Part shown: positions 7,926-18,566 of the stretch, piece after piece
How positions within the stretch are numbered: position 1 is the first letter of the stretch
Layout of the letters: every line of letters starts with the position of its first letter
Source: Marinosulfonomonas sp.
GTDB lineage: Bacteria; Pseudomonadota; Alphaproteobacteria; Rhodobacterales; Rhodobacteraceae
DNA length: 40,831 nt
NCBI GenBank assembly: GCA_015488685.1
Contig: WFNH01000058.1
Coordinates: 1 to 40,831, forward strand
Direction of reading: 5' to 3'
Translations under genes and position numbers: made by a program
Notes under the pieces: generated by a model
The model's database searches: none
Told to the model about the DNA's origin: nothing
The model's input: the letters and a program-made list of their open reading frames with translations, nothing else

Positions 7926-10900
7926 TCGGTGACCGTGATCTGCCCCGCATCCGAAACCGCGCGGTAGATCGGGCGATACATGTCTTCAACACTGGCGGCA
8001 GGATGGTGATAGCTGCCCGGAGAAATGGCCCGCACGATATAGGCCAGATCAAAGGGTTTATCATTGCGCCAGTCCACAGCAGCAAGGAAGCGATCAGAAC
8101 GGAATTCGGTGTTCTGCACGTCTGTCACGGCCTCAAGCCAGTCAAGGCTGCTGACATCCCCTGACGAAATCAGGCCGGGATTGTCGATTTCAAAACCGGC
8201 AGGCAGCGGGTCATTCACCATCAGGCGACCTTCGGCATCGTTAAAGGGGCTGATGGTCAACACCACCACAAGGCGGGTGCCGACAGGATGGCCCGAGGGA
8301 TCAACCGGTTCGCCATCCATCGTGTAATAGCTGCGCTTGATCGCATAGCCATAGCCGGTGGCGGGTTCGGGCTGATCCGGCACGCCGAATGTGGTCAGGG
8401 TCACGGGCTCGTCCCTGTCTGATCCATTGCGAATTTCCATGCCGGCGGCAGTTGCGCCATCCTGCAGCACACGAACCATCGGGCCGGTGACAGGTTTGCC
8501 ATCTACGCTGAAGCCCTGCATGTTCGGGTCATTCAGCAACGCCTTGACCGCCATCAGAGACCACATGGATTCCTGCGTGGAATGGTAGCGGTCTTTGGCA
8601 TAGGCATTGGACACACGATGCGCCAGATCGCCGGTATCAATCGCGTTGCTGCCTGCATCCACGGCCAGCGCCAGAACGGCGGCGGCATCGCGTGTATGGG
8701 TGCCATAATCGGAACGCCAGTACTGCGTTTCATCGCGGCCCCAACCGCGGCCGATCATCCGGCCCGCACGGGCAAACATTTCGTCGGCGCGCGGCTGATC
8801 CCCATAGCTGGCCAAGGCTGCGCCGATCTGGGCAACGGCCAACGGCGTAGCAAAATCGCCCGCTTTTTCGTCGGCGTAGTAACGCAGATCACCCATGTTC
8901 GCCGCCCCTTCACGGGCCAGCACGAACAGGGCATAGGCCACGTCCTCGCCGCCCCTGTCAAAGTCGGGGGCATAGTTGACGCGGTTGCGCAGGTTATCAA
9001 TGGCGGAACGAAAGGCGCGGTCGGGCACATCGAACCCTTTGGCGCGCGCACGACTTAGAAAATCGGTGACATAGCTGGCCAGCCACAGATCATCCGACCC
9101 CGGCCCCCACAGGCCGAAACCGCCGTTGCTGGCCTGATTGCTAAGCACCCGTTCAATCGCCTGATCCACCCGTTCGGCAATCTTGTCACGATTGCCAAGG
9201 CCCATCACCTGCGCCACTTCGTTCAGATAAAGCAGCGGCATGGCGCGGGATGTGGTTTGCTCGGTGCAGCCGTAGGGATAACGGTCAAGGGCTTCAAGCA
9301 AACCGGGGGCATCGAATTGTGCAAGTGGCCCCGCAGACAGAATGGCCGAGCCTGTTCCAGGCTGAAATTCGGCAAACAGGTTGTCATCCAGCGTAAAGGT
9401 ATCACCCGCGTTCAGGGTAAAGCGGCGGGTAAAGGAAACCTCGGGATCCAGCGATTGCACCGGAATGACCAACGGCTTGTTCAGCACCTTTCCGTCCGGC
9501 GTGGTCAGGGTGACATTAATCTTGTGCTCGCCAATATCGGTTGCGGTGACCGGCACCGAAAAGCTTGTCTTTTGCAGATCACCAAGGGTGAACTCTTTGG
9601 GCAGATTTGCAGTACTGACCGCAACACCCTGCCCCCAAATTTCCAGCCCCATTTTGCCCGAAGGCCCTGTGGCATGGGTGATCTCGAGCAACATGCGCGA
9701 GGTATCGCCCGGCGCAAGGAACCGTGGCAGGCTGGCGGTGACGACCACGGGATCGCGCACCAGAACATCTTTTTCTGCCTTGCCAACACCGGATGCAGTC
9801 CAGACCACAGCCATCAGGCGCACGGTGCCGTTGAATTCGGGCATGTCGAAAGTGGCGTGGGCAATGCCGTTTTCATCCACCTGAACGGGGCCGCTGAAAT
9901 AGGCGACCAGCTCTTCGGTGGGGGGTGGCGATTGCGTGCCCATTTCGCTGCCTGCATCCCCGCCGGAACGGATCGACCCCATCGCGCCATTCATCCCGTC
10001 GATCAGACGTCCATAAACATCGCGGATGCCCATGCCAAGTTTGCGCTGGCCGAAATAGTGCTCCGGCGCATCGGGGCTTTCAAATCCCGTCAGGTTCAGG
10101 ATACCGACATCAACGGCGGCAATAGTGGCATAGGCCGTTTCACCCGCCTTTACCCCGTCCACCTTCAGCGTCACCTGCATTGGCGCGCGCGGGGCGGATT
10201 CATCGGCCATGTCAAAAGCGGCCGTCAACCTGCGATCCCCCGGATCAACCGGCGCATAGGACAGGCCCAGCGCGCGGGCGGGGTTGTGACCGGCGGCCAC
10301 ATCCATCGGGCGGATCACGGTGGCAGTGACATAGGCACCGGCCCCCCATTTGTCGGTCACCGGCAGCGGGATCAGGTTTTCACCCTGCTGCACATCCACC
10401 ACTTTCATATCTATCAGGTGGTTCGACATCACCGTCACCAGCGCCTTGCCAGCATATCGGGGCACCACGCGCAGGGTGGCGGTTTCGCCTGATTTATAGG
10501 CGGGTTTGTCCAGCGATACCTCAAGTGTATCGGGGGTCGAGGCCGCATCGGCAGACGCATACCAACCGGCATAGAAATCGGTGGATGACGAGACGTAGGT
10601 GCCGTCAGTGCGTTCAACCACCAGTTCGTATTCGCCCCAGTCCACGGGGGCTTCAACTGTTAGCGGCTGACCGTTCAAATCAGCGGTGCCACCGGCCACA
10701 CGTTTGCGAGTCTGGATTTCTTCCCAGTTCCAGTTGCCGTATTGCTGATACCACTGGTAACGGGTTTCAATCCGGTTCACGGTCCATTTCACCTGCATCG
10801 GTGTTTGGGCCTCGTTCTTGTCAATCGCGATGATCTGGAACGCGGCGGCAGAACCTTCGGCCACCACATCGTCAAACATCGGTTTGATGCCGATCATCGG

Positions 10901-13384
10901 ACCATCCGGGGCAAGGCGCTGAGTTATGCGTCGTTCAACAGGACGACCCGAGCCTTCGGCAATACGCACAGTAAACCGCGCTTCCAGCGGCTGGCCGGTC
11001 TGCTCGACATCAGGAAAGGTGACGGGAATACGGGCGATCCCCGCATTATCGGTGCGCAGATCGGACGGCAGAGATTCCACCGCCGGATTCAGCCGTTCGT
11101 TATAACGGCCAAAGCTGTAGCCGGGATAGGATTCCAATCCGTCACTGGCCCGAACCAGCACTTCGCCTTCAATCGGCAAATCGGCCCCCGGTGCGCCAAA
11201 CAGATAGCGCACATCGGCAGTCAGCATGGTGCCATCAGACAGGCGCAGCGGCGTGTCGGGCAATGTCAGGTCGAAATCAATGCGTTCGGGCAGGAAATCC
11301 TCGATCAGCAGGCTGGTGCTGGCCAGCGCGGGGGCGTCCGTATCGGTGAACAGCTCCAGCCGCCATGTGCCGCGCGGCACGCGGGGACCGGTGGGCAGGC
11401 TGAACACATGACCGCCAGCGCGCTCATCCGTGGCGGTCGAAACCTGTCGGCTGTATTCCACCCCGTCGGGGCGAGTCAGAATAGCGGTCAGCGGCAGGCC
11501 GACGATGGCATCAGCGGTAGCATCACGGGTCAGGGCCGTGACATTGATCACCTCGCCCGCGTGATAAGCCCCGCGATCGGTGGTCATGAACACGTCGATA
11601 TGTTTGGCCGGCTCGCGCCCCTCGACCCCACGGTCGGACAGATCGAATTCAGGATCACTTAGCGATAGGAAGGCAATATCCTTGTCCCCGTCCTTGGCAA
11701 TAATCAGGGCCGGTTTCGAGCCACCAGTGCCCCGCGCCAAGGCATCCGGGAAATGGACATAGCCGCGTGAATCAGTCTCTAATTCAGCCAAAACAGCGTT
11801 GGCGCGGGACAACAGGGTAACTTTGATCCCTTCGCGTGGCTCGGCATCGCCCAGACCACGGACAAAGACGTGAACGCCATCCGCGCCGCTCATAGTGGCC
11901 AGCCCCAGATCGGACAGCACAAACCACTGGGTCGCGGGTGGATTGTCATAGGGATCGGCCCCCGGAACACCGGCTTGCAGTGCATAGATGCCTGGCGGTA
12001 AATCGTTGATGACATCGCCCATTGGCAAGCGGGTGGTCATGTCCTGATTAAGCGACATTTTCACTTCGCCCGTGCCGCGCCAGATTTCTTCGGCCACCTG
12101 ACCGGCAAAATTCTCGACTTGCCATTGCGACAGGGGGCGTCCGAAATAATCGTCCTGCATCGCGCGCAGAAGATTGCGATCACTGACACGGCGCAAAACC
12201 AGTTCCAGTTCGGTCACATTGATGGTCTGCACCGGAATACCCGCATCAGCCGATTTGGGCAGCACATAGGCGCGGCCTGGAAAAGTTACCGATGGCTTAC
12301 GATCATTGACGTATAGCGACAGCTTGACCGGCTCCAGCAAGGTTTCACCCGAGTTCGCCGGCAAACCGGCCCGCAGCACCATGTCATAGCGTTTGCCATG
12401 CTCAACGCCGGACACACACAAACGGTTGTCGCTGATCTCGATCGACAGATCAGTAGCGGGTAGGCGGACGTAAGGGGTATAATCAACGGCCTTGTTCAGG
12501 GGCTCGGAAAATTGCGCGCAGATGCGTGGCTCGGCCAGATCGCTTTCGATGTCGTGGTCTGTTACCTTCAGGCCGTATTTGTCGATGGCATATTGCAGTT
12601 TCTCCATCACCTTCTGGGTGGGGGAAATGCTCTCGGCCAACCGCAGCGCCTTTAGCATATCACGAGTGCGCCCGTTCAGCTCCAGCGCATCGGCCATTAC
12701 CAGCAGAGATGAAACCTTGTCGCCATTCGATGCACTGCGCAGATAGGCATTGACCGCAGCCGACAGCGCGCGAATCTTGTGGCGGTTTTTATGACTGTAG
12801 CTCTCGGATTTATCAGTATAGACAGCCTTGGCCGCCCGTGAATATTCTACCCATAGCACAGGTTCATCAACCAATGTAATTGCCGCGCCGAAGCGTTCTT
12901 CGGCACTGATATAATTCTGGTCCCTCATTGCTTTGCGCCCGTATCTCCATAATGGCAAAGCATCCTCGCCCGATGTTGCATACAAACCTGGTAGATCAGT
13001 CGCAAAATCCTTGGCCGCTTGAAAATCTTCTGGTTGCATGAAGGTCAGTTCCGCCGCCCGCGCAGAAGCTGCCGCAAGGACCTTGGGATCGGTCAGCAAC
13101 ACACGGGCAGAAATAGCACCATCATAGGGATTCATCTCGGTCACATCGCTTTTCGGAAAACACGAGTTCGAGCGCGCGTTGAAGGTAAACGCCTGGCAGC
13201 GGTCGTCCGCCAGACAGGCACGTTCGCATGCAGGTAGGGTGGTATCAAATAGCGATTGCAGGTCCGAGCCGTAAAAATCCACATCCCGTGTGATCGCAAT
13301 CCGACGGTCAGGGATCAGATCATTGGCCCAAATGGAAGTTGTGAACAATAAAAAAACGACAGCGGCTTTGACCAAAAAGCGCAT
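7922..13384 (-). CDS. Periplasmic alpha-2-macroglobulin with N-terminal PAN domain and thioester
   Basis: A very large (1820 residues) bacterial alpha-2-macroglobulin of the YfhM type, thought to trap foreign proteases that enter the periplasm. The first 20 residues are a signal peptide ending SIWA, with no lipobox cysteine, so it is probably soluble or held by its N-terminal hydrophobic segment. A PAN/apple-like domain (about 35-95, with cysteines in ACERACLADDRCQAF) precedes the macroglobulin repeats. The thioester motif is intact: C1373-T-E-Q1376, in YGCTEQTTSR. The helical complement-like domain (about 1380-1650) and a C-terminal receptor-binding-like domain follow. The ATGA overlap with pbpC fits the proposal that the pair traps proteases and repairs the wall after breach. 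It shares a divergent upstream region with the hybrid kinase. Confidence 0.93.
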   Translation of the reverse strand: MRFLVKAAVVFLLFTTSIWANDLIPDRRIAITRDVDFYGSDLQSLFDTTLPACERACLADDRCQAFTFNARSNSCFPKSDVTEMNPYDGAISARVLLTDPKVLAAASARAAELTFMQPEDFQAAKDFATDLPGLYATSGEDALPLWRYGRKAMRDQNYISAEERFGAAITLVDEPVLWVEYSRAAKAVYTDKSESYSHKNRHKIRALSAAVNAYLRSASNGDKVSSLLVMADALELNGRTRDMLKALRLAESISPTQKVMEKLQYAIDKYGLKVTDHDIESDLAEPRICAQFSEPLNKAVDYTPYVRLPATDLSIEISDNRLCVSGVEHGKRYDMVLRAGLPANSGETLLEPVKLSLYVNDRKPSVTFPGRAYVLPKSADAGIPVQTINVTELELVLRRVSDRNLLRAMQDDYFGRPLSQWQVENFAGQVAEEIWRGTGEVKMSLNQDMTTRLPMGDVINDLPPGIYALQAGVPGADPYDNPPATQWFVLSDLGLATMSGADGVHVFVRGLGDAEPREGIKVTLLSRANAVLAELETDSRGYVHFPDALARGTGGSKPALIIAKDGDKDIAFLSLSDPEFDLSDRGVEGREPAKHIDVFMTTDRGAYHAGEVINVTALTRDATADAIVGLPLTAILTRPDGVEYSRQVSTATDERAGGHVFSLPTGPRVPRGTWRLELFTDTDAPALASTSLLIEDFLPERIDFDLTLPDTPLRLSDGTMLTADVRYLFGAPGADLPIEGEVLVRASDGLESYPGYSFGRYNERLNPAVESLPSDLRTDNAGIARIPVTFPDVEQTGQPLEARFTVRIAEGSGRPVERRITQRLAPDGPMIGIKPMFDDVVAEGSAAAFQIIAIDKNEAQTPMQVKWTVNRIETRYQWYQQYGNWNWEEIQTRKRVAGGTADLNGQPLTVEAPVDWGEYELVVERTDGTYVSSSTDFYAGWYASADAASTPDTLEVSLDKPAYKSGETATLRVVPRYAGKALVTVMSNHLIDMKVVDVQQGENLIPLPVTDKWGAGAYVTATVIRPMDVAAGHNPARALGLSYAPVDPGDRRLTAAFDMADESAPRAPMQVTLKVDGVKAGETAYATIAAVDVGILNLTGFESPDAPEHYFGQRKLGMGIRDVYGRLIDGMNGAMGSIRSGGDAGSEMGTQSPPPTEELVAYFSGPVQVDENGIAHATFDMPEFNGTVRLMAVVWTASGVGKAEKDVLVRDPVVVTASLPRFLAPGDTSRMLLEITHATGPSGKMGLEIWGQGVAVSTANLPKEFTLGDLQKTSFSVPVTATDIGEHKINVTLTTPDGKVLNKPLVIPVQSLDPEVSFTRRFTLNAGDTFTLDDNLFAEFQPGTGSAILSAGPLAQFDAPGLLEALDRYPYGCTEQTTSRAMPLLYLNEVAQVMGLGNRDKIAERVDQAIERVLSNQASNGGFGLWGPGSDDLWLASYVTDFLSRARAKGFDVPDRAFRSAIDNLRNRVNYAPDFDRGGEDVAYALFVLAREGAANMGDLRYYADEKAGDFATPLAVAQIGAALASYGDQPRADEMFARAGRMIGRGWGRDETQYWRSDYGTHTRDAAAVLALAVDAGSNAIDTGDLAHRVSNAYAKDRYHSTQESMWSLMAVKALLNDPNMQGFSVDGKPVTGPMVRVLQDGATAAGMEIRNGSDRDEPVTLTTFGVPDQPEPATGYGYAIKRSYYTMDGEPVDPSGHPVGTRLVVVLTISPFNDAEGRLMVNDPLPAGFEIDNPGLISSGDVSSLDWLEAVTDVQNTEFRSDRFLAAVDWRNDKPFDLAYIVRAISPGSYHHPAASVEDMYRPIYRAVSDAGQITVTE

Positions 13385-13542
13385 AGGTAACCCTCCAAAA
13401 ACACAATGGGATCAACGTCGCACAATCCCGGAAAAGGCGCAATCGCTTCTTGAAGCATAGAAACTTTGCCGCAGTTAAGGCGTTGTTCACCATGTTCATG
13501 GAATGTTTGCGTGGCAGAACGTCCAGCGACTCGGAGGGATGG

Positions 13543-15753
13543 ATGGAACTTAGCGAAAAATTGGCGCAGGAACGGCGCGGGCGACTGGCGGCAGAACGGC
13601 TGCTGGAACAGAAACAGAATGAACTGTTCAGCGCCAATTCACGGCTGGGACAGCACGCGCGGGCGCTATCGGTGGAAATCGTTGAAAAGCGCAACGAGGC
13701 CGAGGAATTGAAAGGCGAAAACACGCGCGTTCGCTCGGACCTGAAAACCGCTGAACGCCGTTTGTGGGATTCGATCCAGACCATTCAGGACGGGTTCGCA
13801 GTGTTCGATATGAACAACTGTATGGTCCACGCCAACGATTCCTATCTGTCGGTTTTCGACGGGCTCGAGGAAATTCGCCCCGGCGTCAGCTATGTGCGGA
13901 TCGTGCAGTTGCTTGTCGAGGAAGGCATCGTTGATATTGGCAGCAAAACCCCGATGGAATGGCGCGACAGCATGTTGACCCGCTGGCACACCGACCCGAT
14001 CGAACCCCGCGTGATCCGCCTGTGGAACGGCGAATACATCAAACTGGTCGATCGCCGCGCCAGCGATGGCGACACGGTTACGCTGGCCCTGAACATTACC
14101 GATCAAATCCGCCACGAAGCCGAGCTGAACAAGGCCCGCGACAATGCCGAGGCCGCCAACCGCGCCAAATCGGCGTTTCTGGCAAACATGAGCCACGAAA
14201 TCCGCACCCCGATGAACGGGGTTGTGGGCATGGCCGACCTGCTGACCGACACACTGCTGGATGACGAACAACGCCTCTATGTCGACACCATCAAGAATTC
14301 CGGCGAGGCCCTGCTGGTGATCATCAATGACGTTCTGGATTATTCCAAGATCGAGGCGGACAAGCTGACGCTGAATTCCGAGCCCTTCGATCTGGAACAA
14401 TGCATCCACGAAATCGCCACGCTGTTGCAGCCCTCGGTTCAGGACAAGCCGGTCGAAATTCTGGTGGATTTCGACATGTTCCTGCCGACGCAATACATCG
14501 GTGATGCGGGCCGGATGCGGCAGATTTTAACCAACCTGATCGGCAATGCCGTGAAATTCACCCATGAGGGCCATGTGGCCATCCATGTGGTCGGGCTGGA
14601 TGCGGGTGATGGAAAAACCCGAGTGCATATTTCGATCGAGGATACCGGCATCGGCATCCCCCCCGAAATGATCGACCACGTTTTTGGCGAATTCAATCAG
14701 GTCGAGGACGAGCGCAACCGCAAATTCGAGGGCACCGGTCTGGGGCTGGCGATTACCAAACAACTGATCGAACTGATGGACGGCGAAGTCTGGGTGGATT
14801 CGGTGGTGGGCGAAGGGTCCAGTTTCGGTTTTCACGTCACCCTGCCTGTTCACGAGCCTGCATTGATCGCGCCGGATGATTCCCTGTCGCATATCAAACA
14901 GGCATTGATCATCAGCCCGATGCGCGGCGCGGTTGAAATTCTGACGAAACAACTGGCACTGTTGGGGATCAAGGCAATCAGCTTTGACCGTTGCGATGTA
15001 GCGCTGGCGGCGGATTTCAAAATGCCGGACATCGGGTTTGTTGACCAGTTATTGCTGGAAAAAGGGGGTAAAGAGTTGGCTGAAGGTTTGCACAGCAAAT
15101 TCCCGACATTGCCCTTGGTTCTACTTGGCACCGACCGCGAAATGCTGGGCGACAGTCCGGCGCTGGCGGTGCTGCAAAAACCGATTTTGCGGCGGGCTTT
15201 GTATGAAACGCTGTTGAATCTGGATGAATCCCTGCCGGATGAGGTTGAAGAAACACCCGTTCCCGAATTCGATATGGATGAGGTGCCGGAGAGTGCCGAT
15301 ATCCAACCGCCAACCTTCGAAGAGCCACCACAAACCGAACGCAAAATGCGTATTCTGGCGGCCGAGGACAACAAAACCAACCAGTTGGTATTCCGCAAAA
15401 TGGTCAAGGATCTGAACATCGAATTGCAGTTCGCCAACAACGGGGTCGAGGCGGTGGACCTGTTTGAAAGTTTCCGGCCCGATATGATCTTTATGGATAT
15501 TTCCATGCCGATGATGGACGGCAAAGAGGCTACCCGCAGCATCCGCGAAATCGAGGAAAAATCCGGCCTGCCCCGCACACCTGTTGTGGCCCTGACCGCG
15601 CACGCGATGGCGGGGGATGATACGGAAATTCTGGCGGCGGGGCTGGATTATTACCTGACCAAACCACTGCGCAAGGCGGCAATTTGTGAAAAGGTTTCAA
15701 CGCTGATGCCAAAAGGCGTGTCGCCGGTGATGCCGGATCAGGTCTCGGGGTAA
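13543..15753 (+). CDS. Soluble hybrid histidine kinase (coiled coil, PAS, HisKA, HATPase, two receiver domains)
   Basis: A cytosolic hybrid sensor kinase of 736 residues with no membrane segment. The order is an N-terminal coiled coil (about 1-65), a PAS-like domain (about 70-185), and HisKA with phospho-acceptor H218 in [14 protein letters not shown] HATPase domain follows, with [18 protein letters not shown] and GTGLGLAI. Next comes a degenerate receiver (about 450-560), which lacks the acidic pair but keeps an Asp (D501) and a Lys-Pro. A canonical C-terminal receiver has D652 in MIFMDISMP. The ATG at 13543 is chosen because a GGAGG lies 5 nt upstream; in-frame TTG (13450) and ATG (13492, 13498) codons upstream would lengthen it. 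The stop overlaps the convergent yaaA stop by 16 nt. The signal and targets are unknown. Confidence 0.9.
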   Translation: MELSEKLAQERRGRLAAERLLEQKQNELFSANSRLGQHARALSVEIVEKRNEAEELKGENTRVRSDLKTAERRLWDSIQTIQDGFAVFDMNNCMVHANDSYLSVFDGLEEIRPGVSYVRIVQLLVEEGIVDIGSKTPMEWRDSMLTRWHTDPIEPRVIRLWNGEYIKLVDRRASDGDTVTLALNITDQIRHEAELNKARDNAEAANRAKSAFLANMSHEIRTPMNGVVGMADLLTDTLLDDEQRLYVDTIKNSGEALLVIINDVLDYSKIEADKLTLNSEPFDLEQCIHEIATLLQPSVQDKPVEILVDFDMFLPTQYIGDAGRMRQILTNLIGNAVKFTHEGHVAIHVVGLDAGDGKTRVHISIEDTGIGIPPEMIDHVFGEFNQVEDERNRKFEGTGLGLAITKQLIELMDGEVWVDSVVGEGSSFGFHVTLPVHEPALIAPDDSLSHIKQALIISPMRGAVEILTKQLALLGIKAISFDRCDVALAADFKMPDIGFVDQLLLEKGGKELAEGLHSKFPTLPLVLLGTDREMLGDSPALAVLQKPILRRALYETLLNLDESLPDEVEETPVPEFDMDEVPESADIQPPTFEEPPQTERKMRILAAEDNKTNQLVFRKMVKDLNIELQFANNGVEAVDLFESFRPDMIFMDISMPMMDGKEATRSIREIEEKSGLPRTPVVALTAHAMAGDDTEILAAGLDYYLTKPLRKAAICEKVSTLMPKGVSPVMPDQVSG

Positions 15754-16514
15754 TCCCGCAGGAAAACCCAGCGGTCGCCCTCGGACATATCGGCGTTGAA
15801 CCGGTACCCACCGGTATCGAAATCCTTAAGGCCTTCGGGATCGGTCAGCCGCCGCTCAATTATGAACCGCGCCATCGCCCCGCGGGCTTTTTTGGCGAAA
15901 AAGCTGACGATTTTCGGCGTTCCCGCCTTTTCCTCCATGAACACCGGCGTGATCACCCGCAGGTTCAGTGTATCGCGGTCCACCGCGTCGAAATATTCAA
16001 CCGAGGCACAGTTCACCAACACATCCGTACCCACCTGCGCCGCTGCTTCGTTCAACGCCAACGCGATCCGGTCACCCCAGAATTCATACAGGTTCTTGCC
16101 GCGTGCGGTTTTCAACCGGCTGCCCATTTCAAGCCGGTAGGCCTGTATCATATCGCGCGGACGCAGCAGACCATACAGCCCCGAAAGCATGCGGAAATGA
16201 TCCTGCGCCCAGTCCATTTCGTCCGCATCCAGCGTTGCGGCCTCAAGCCCCGTGTAGGTATCGCCGGAAAACAGCAGCGCGGCGGGTTTGGCGTTATCAA
16301 CGGTCGAAACAGGCTCAAACGCGGCAAAACGGTCGGCATTCAGGCGGGCCAGCTTATCGCTGATCTTCATCAGCTTTTGCAGGTCATCCGGCGTCAGATC
16401 CTGCGCATATTCGGCCAGTTCGTTCGCCGCATCCTGAAAGGCAGGCAAAGTCGCATCCGGCAGCATGGCCGCCTTTTCATTCAGCCGTTTGGCCGGTGAA
16501 ACCACAATCAGCAT
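15738..16514 (-). CDS. yaaA: Peroxide stress protein YaaA (DUF328)
   Basis: A 258-residue YaaA/DUF328 protein. In E. coli the homologue lowers free intracellular iron during hydrogen peroxide stress and binds DNA. The N-terminal SPAKRLNEKAA, the LFSGDTYTGLEA stretch, the YGLLRPRDMIQAYRLEMG motif and the KKARGAMARFIIERR motif are all family hallmarks. The length is standard. Its ATG directly abuts the recQ stop (TAG at 16517-16515) with no spacer, so it is translated from the recQ message. Its 3' end overlaps the end of the hybrid kinase gene by 16 nt on the other strand. Pairing an iron-control protein with a repair helicase is consistent with an oxidative-damage role, which is inference. Confidence 0.95.
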   Translation of the reverse strand: MLIVVSPAKRLNEKAAMLPDATLPAFQDAANELAEYAQDLTPDDLQKLMKISDKLARLNADRFAAFEPVSTVDNAKPAALLFSGDTYTGLEAATLDADEMDWAQDHFRMLSGLYGLLRPRDMIQAYRLEMGSRLKTARGKNLYEFWGDRIALALNEAAAQVGTDVLVNCASVEYFDAVDRDTLNLRVITPVFMEEKAGTPKIVSFFAKKARGAMARFIIERRLTDPEGLKDFDTGGYRFNADMSEGDRWVFLRDYPET

Positions 16515-18563
16515 CTATTCCCCCTCGCTTAACACATCCAGAAACGCCGCGCCGAAACGTTCGGCCTTGCGCGCGCCCAGCAGGCGCTCCATCGCGGATT
16601 GGTCCGATGGTCTAGCACTCGCTACCTTGGCCAGCAAGGACGCGGAACAGGACATCGGCTTATCCAGCCCGTCCGGCCCGCGCGCCAGCATCCCCTGCAC
16701 TTCCAGCAGGCGATCATACAGCGCGCCCGCATCCCGCCCCGCCAGTTTGCGACGTTGGGGGTGGGTGGCAACAGCGGCCTCGCCGGTGATAATCTGCAAG
16801 AAAATCTCGCCATATTTCTCAAGCTTTTTCGCACCAACCCCGCCGATATGCGCCATTTCATCCAGCGTCTGCGGACGGGTCTGGGCCATTTCGATCAGGG
16901 TGCGGTCGTTGAAAATGATATAGGCGGGTGCGCGGGCTTCTTCCGCCAGCGCACGACGCTTGGCCTTTAGCGCAGATAACAGCGGTGCGTCCTCATCCGA
17001 GACCAGCGCCTTGGCGGCAGGACGACGCGATGCTTTGGCGCGGCGGATGGTGTCGCGGCGCAGTTCGATCTTTTCTTCGTCCCGCAGGATCGGGCGGGCG
17101 TTTTCGGTCATGCGGAATGCACCAAAGCGCTCAGAGTCGGGGCGGATCAGGTCAAACCCCATCATCTGCCGGAAAATCGCCTGCCATTCGTTGCGACTGT
17201 AATCCTTGCCCACACCGAATGTCGGCAGGGTATCATGGCCGCGTTGCTGCACCTTGTCGGTTTCGTTACCGATCAGAATGTCGATCAAATGCCCCGCACC
17301 GAAATATTCCCCCGTGCGCAACATGGCCGACAGGGCCATGCGCACCGCTGTGGTGCCGTCAAAGGTTTCCGGCGGGGATTCGCATTGATCGCAATTGCCG
17401 CACGGGTCACTTTCTTCGCCAAAGAACGCCAGCAGTTTTTGGCGACGACAGCCCAGTGCCTCGGCCAGACCCAGCAGGGCGTTCAGGCGGGCATGATCGG
17501 CGGCGCGGCGTTCCGGCGGAGCCAATCCTTCGTCGATCTGGGTGCGACGCAGGCGGATGTCGTCGGGGCCATACAGCGTAAGCGTTTCAGCAGGTGCCCC
17601 GTCACGGCCCGCACGGCCGATTTCCTGATAATAGGCCTCAATCGATTTGGGCAGATCGGCATGGGCAACCCAGCGGATATCGGGTTTGTCGATCCCCATA
17701 CCAAAGGCCACGGTGGCAACCACGATCAACCCGTCCTCGCGCTGGAAACGGGCTTCGACATGGCGGCGATCCGGGGCCTCCATACCGCCGTGATAGTGAC
17801 AGGCACAATGGCCAGCCTCGTTCAGCGCGGCTGACAGGCTCTCGGTTTTCTTGCGGGTGGCACAGTAGACGATGCCGGACTGCCCTTTGCGGGCGGCGGC
17901 AAATTCAAGGATCTGGCGTCTGGGGGAATCCTTGGCTTCAAACCGCAAGTGGATGTTGGGGCGGTCAAAGCCGTGCAGGAACACGGCGGGATCAGAACCA
18001 TCAAACAGGCGGGTGATGATTTCGGCGCGGGTTTCCTCGTCCGCGGTGGCGGTGAAAGCGGCCAGTTGCACATTCAGGCTGCGGCGCAGATCACCTATTC
18101 GCAAGTAATCAGGGCGAAAGTCATGGCCCCATTGGGAAACACAGTGGGCTTCGTCCACCGCAATCAGGGTGGTATTTATCCGCTGCAAAAACGCCTGTGT
18201 GCCGGATGACGCCAGCCGTTCAGGGGCCATATAGAGGATTTTCAGGCGGCCATCATTGGCGGCAGCATAGACGTATTCGGTCTCTTCCTCGGTATTGCCC
18301 GAGGTCAGCGCGCCAGCCTCGACCCCCGCTTCTTGCAGCGCACGGACCTGATCGCGCATCAGGGCAATCAGCGGTGAAATCACCACCGTCACCCCGTCGC
18401 GCATCAGCGCGGGCAATTGGAAACACAGGGATTTACCGCCGCCGGTGGGCATGATGGCCAGCGTATTGCGACCTTGCACCACTGCATCGACAATATCGGC
18501 CTGACCGGGGCGGAACTGGTCAAAACCGAAAATAGAGGAAAGAAGATCGGTGGCCTCGGGCAC
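16515..18563 (-). CDS. recQ: ATP-dependent DNA helicase RecQ
   Basis: A 3'-5' superfamily 2 helicase that acts in recombinational repair and fork restart. The 682-residue protein has Walker A PTGGGKS (K44), the DEAH box D137-E-A-H140 followed by the aromatic-rich CVSQWGHDFRPDY loop, and the GRAGRDG motif VI. The RQC zinc-binding cysteines (CRRQ, then CGNCDQCESP) and a winged-helix domain follow. The C-terminal HRDC domain runs from about 520 to 600, and the remainder to 682 looks like a second weaker HRDC-like helical region. It is preceded by the yggT-like gene (3 nt gap) and followed without a gap by yaaA. Complete and conventional. Confidence 0.97.
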   Translation of the reverse strand: MPEATDLLSSIFGFDQFRPGQADIVDAVVQGRNTLAIMPTGGGKSLCFQLPALMRDGVTVVISPLIALMRDQVRALQEAGVEAGALTSGNTEEETEYVYAAANDGRLKILYMAPERLASSGTQAFLQRINTTLIAVDEAHCVSQWGHDFRPDYLRIGDLRRSLNVQLAAFTATADEETRAEIITRLFDGSDPAVFLHGFDRPNIHLRFEAKDSPRRQILEFAAARKGQSGIVYCATRKKTESLSAALNEAGHCACHYHGGMEAPDRRHVEARFQREDGLIVVATVAFGMGIDKPDIRWVAHADLPKSIEAYYQEIGRAGRDGAPAETLTLYGPDDIRLRRTQIDEGLAPPERRAADHARLNALLGLAEALGCRRQKLLAFFGEESDPCGNCDQCESPPETFDGTTAVRMALSAMLRTGEYFGAGHLIDILIGNETDKVQQRGHDTLPTFGVGKDYSRNEWQAIFRQMMGFDLIRPDSERFGAFRMTENARPILRDEEKIELRRDTIRRAKASRRPAAKALVSDEDAPLLSALKAKRRALAEEARAPAYIIFNDRTLIEMAQTRPQTLDEMAHIGGVGAKKLEKYGEIFLQIITGEAAVATHPQRRKLAGRDAGALYDRLLEVQGMLARGPDGLDKPMSCSASLLAKVASARPSDQSAMERLLGARKAERFGAAFLDVLSEGE

Positions 18564-18566
18564 GGG

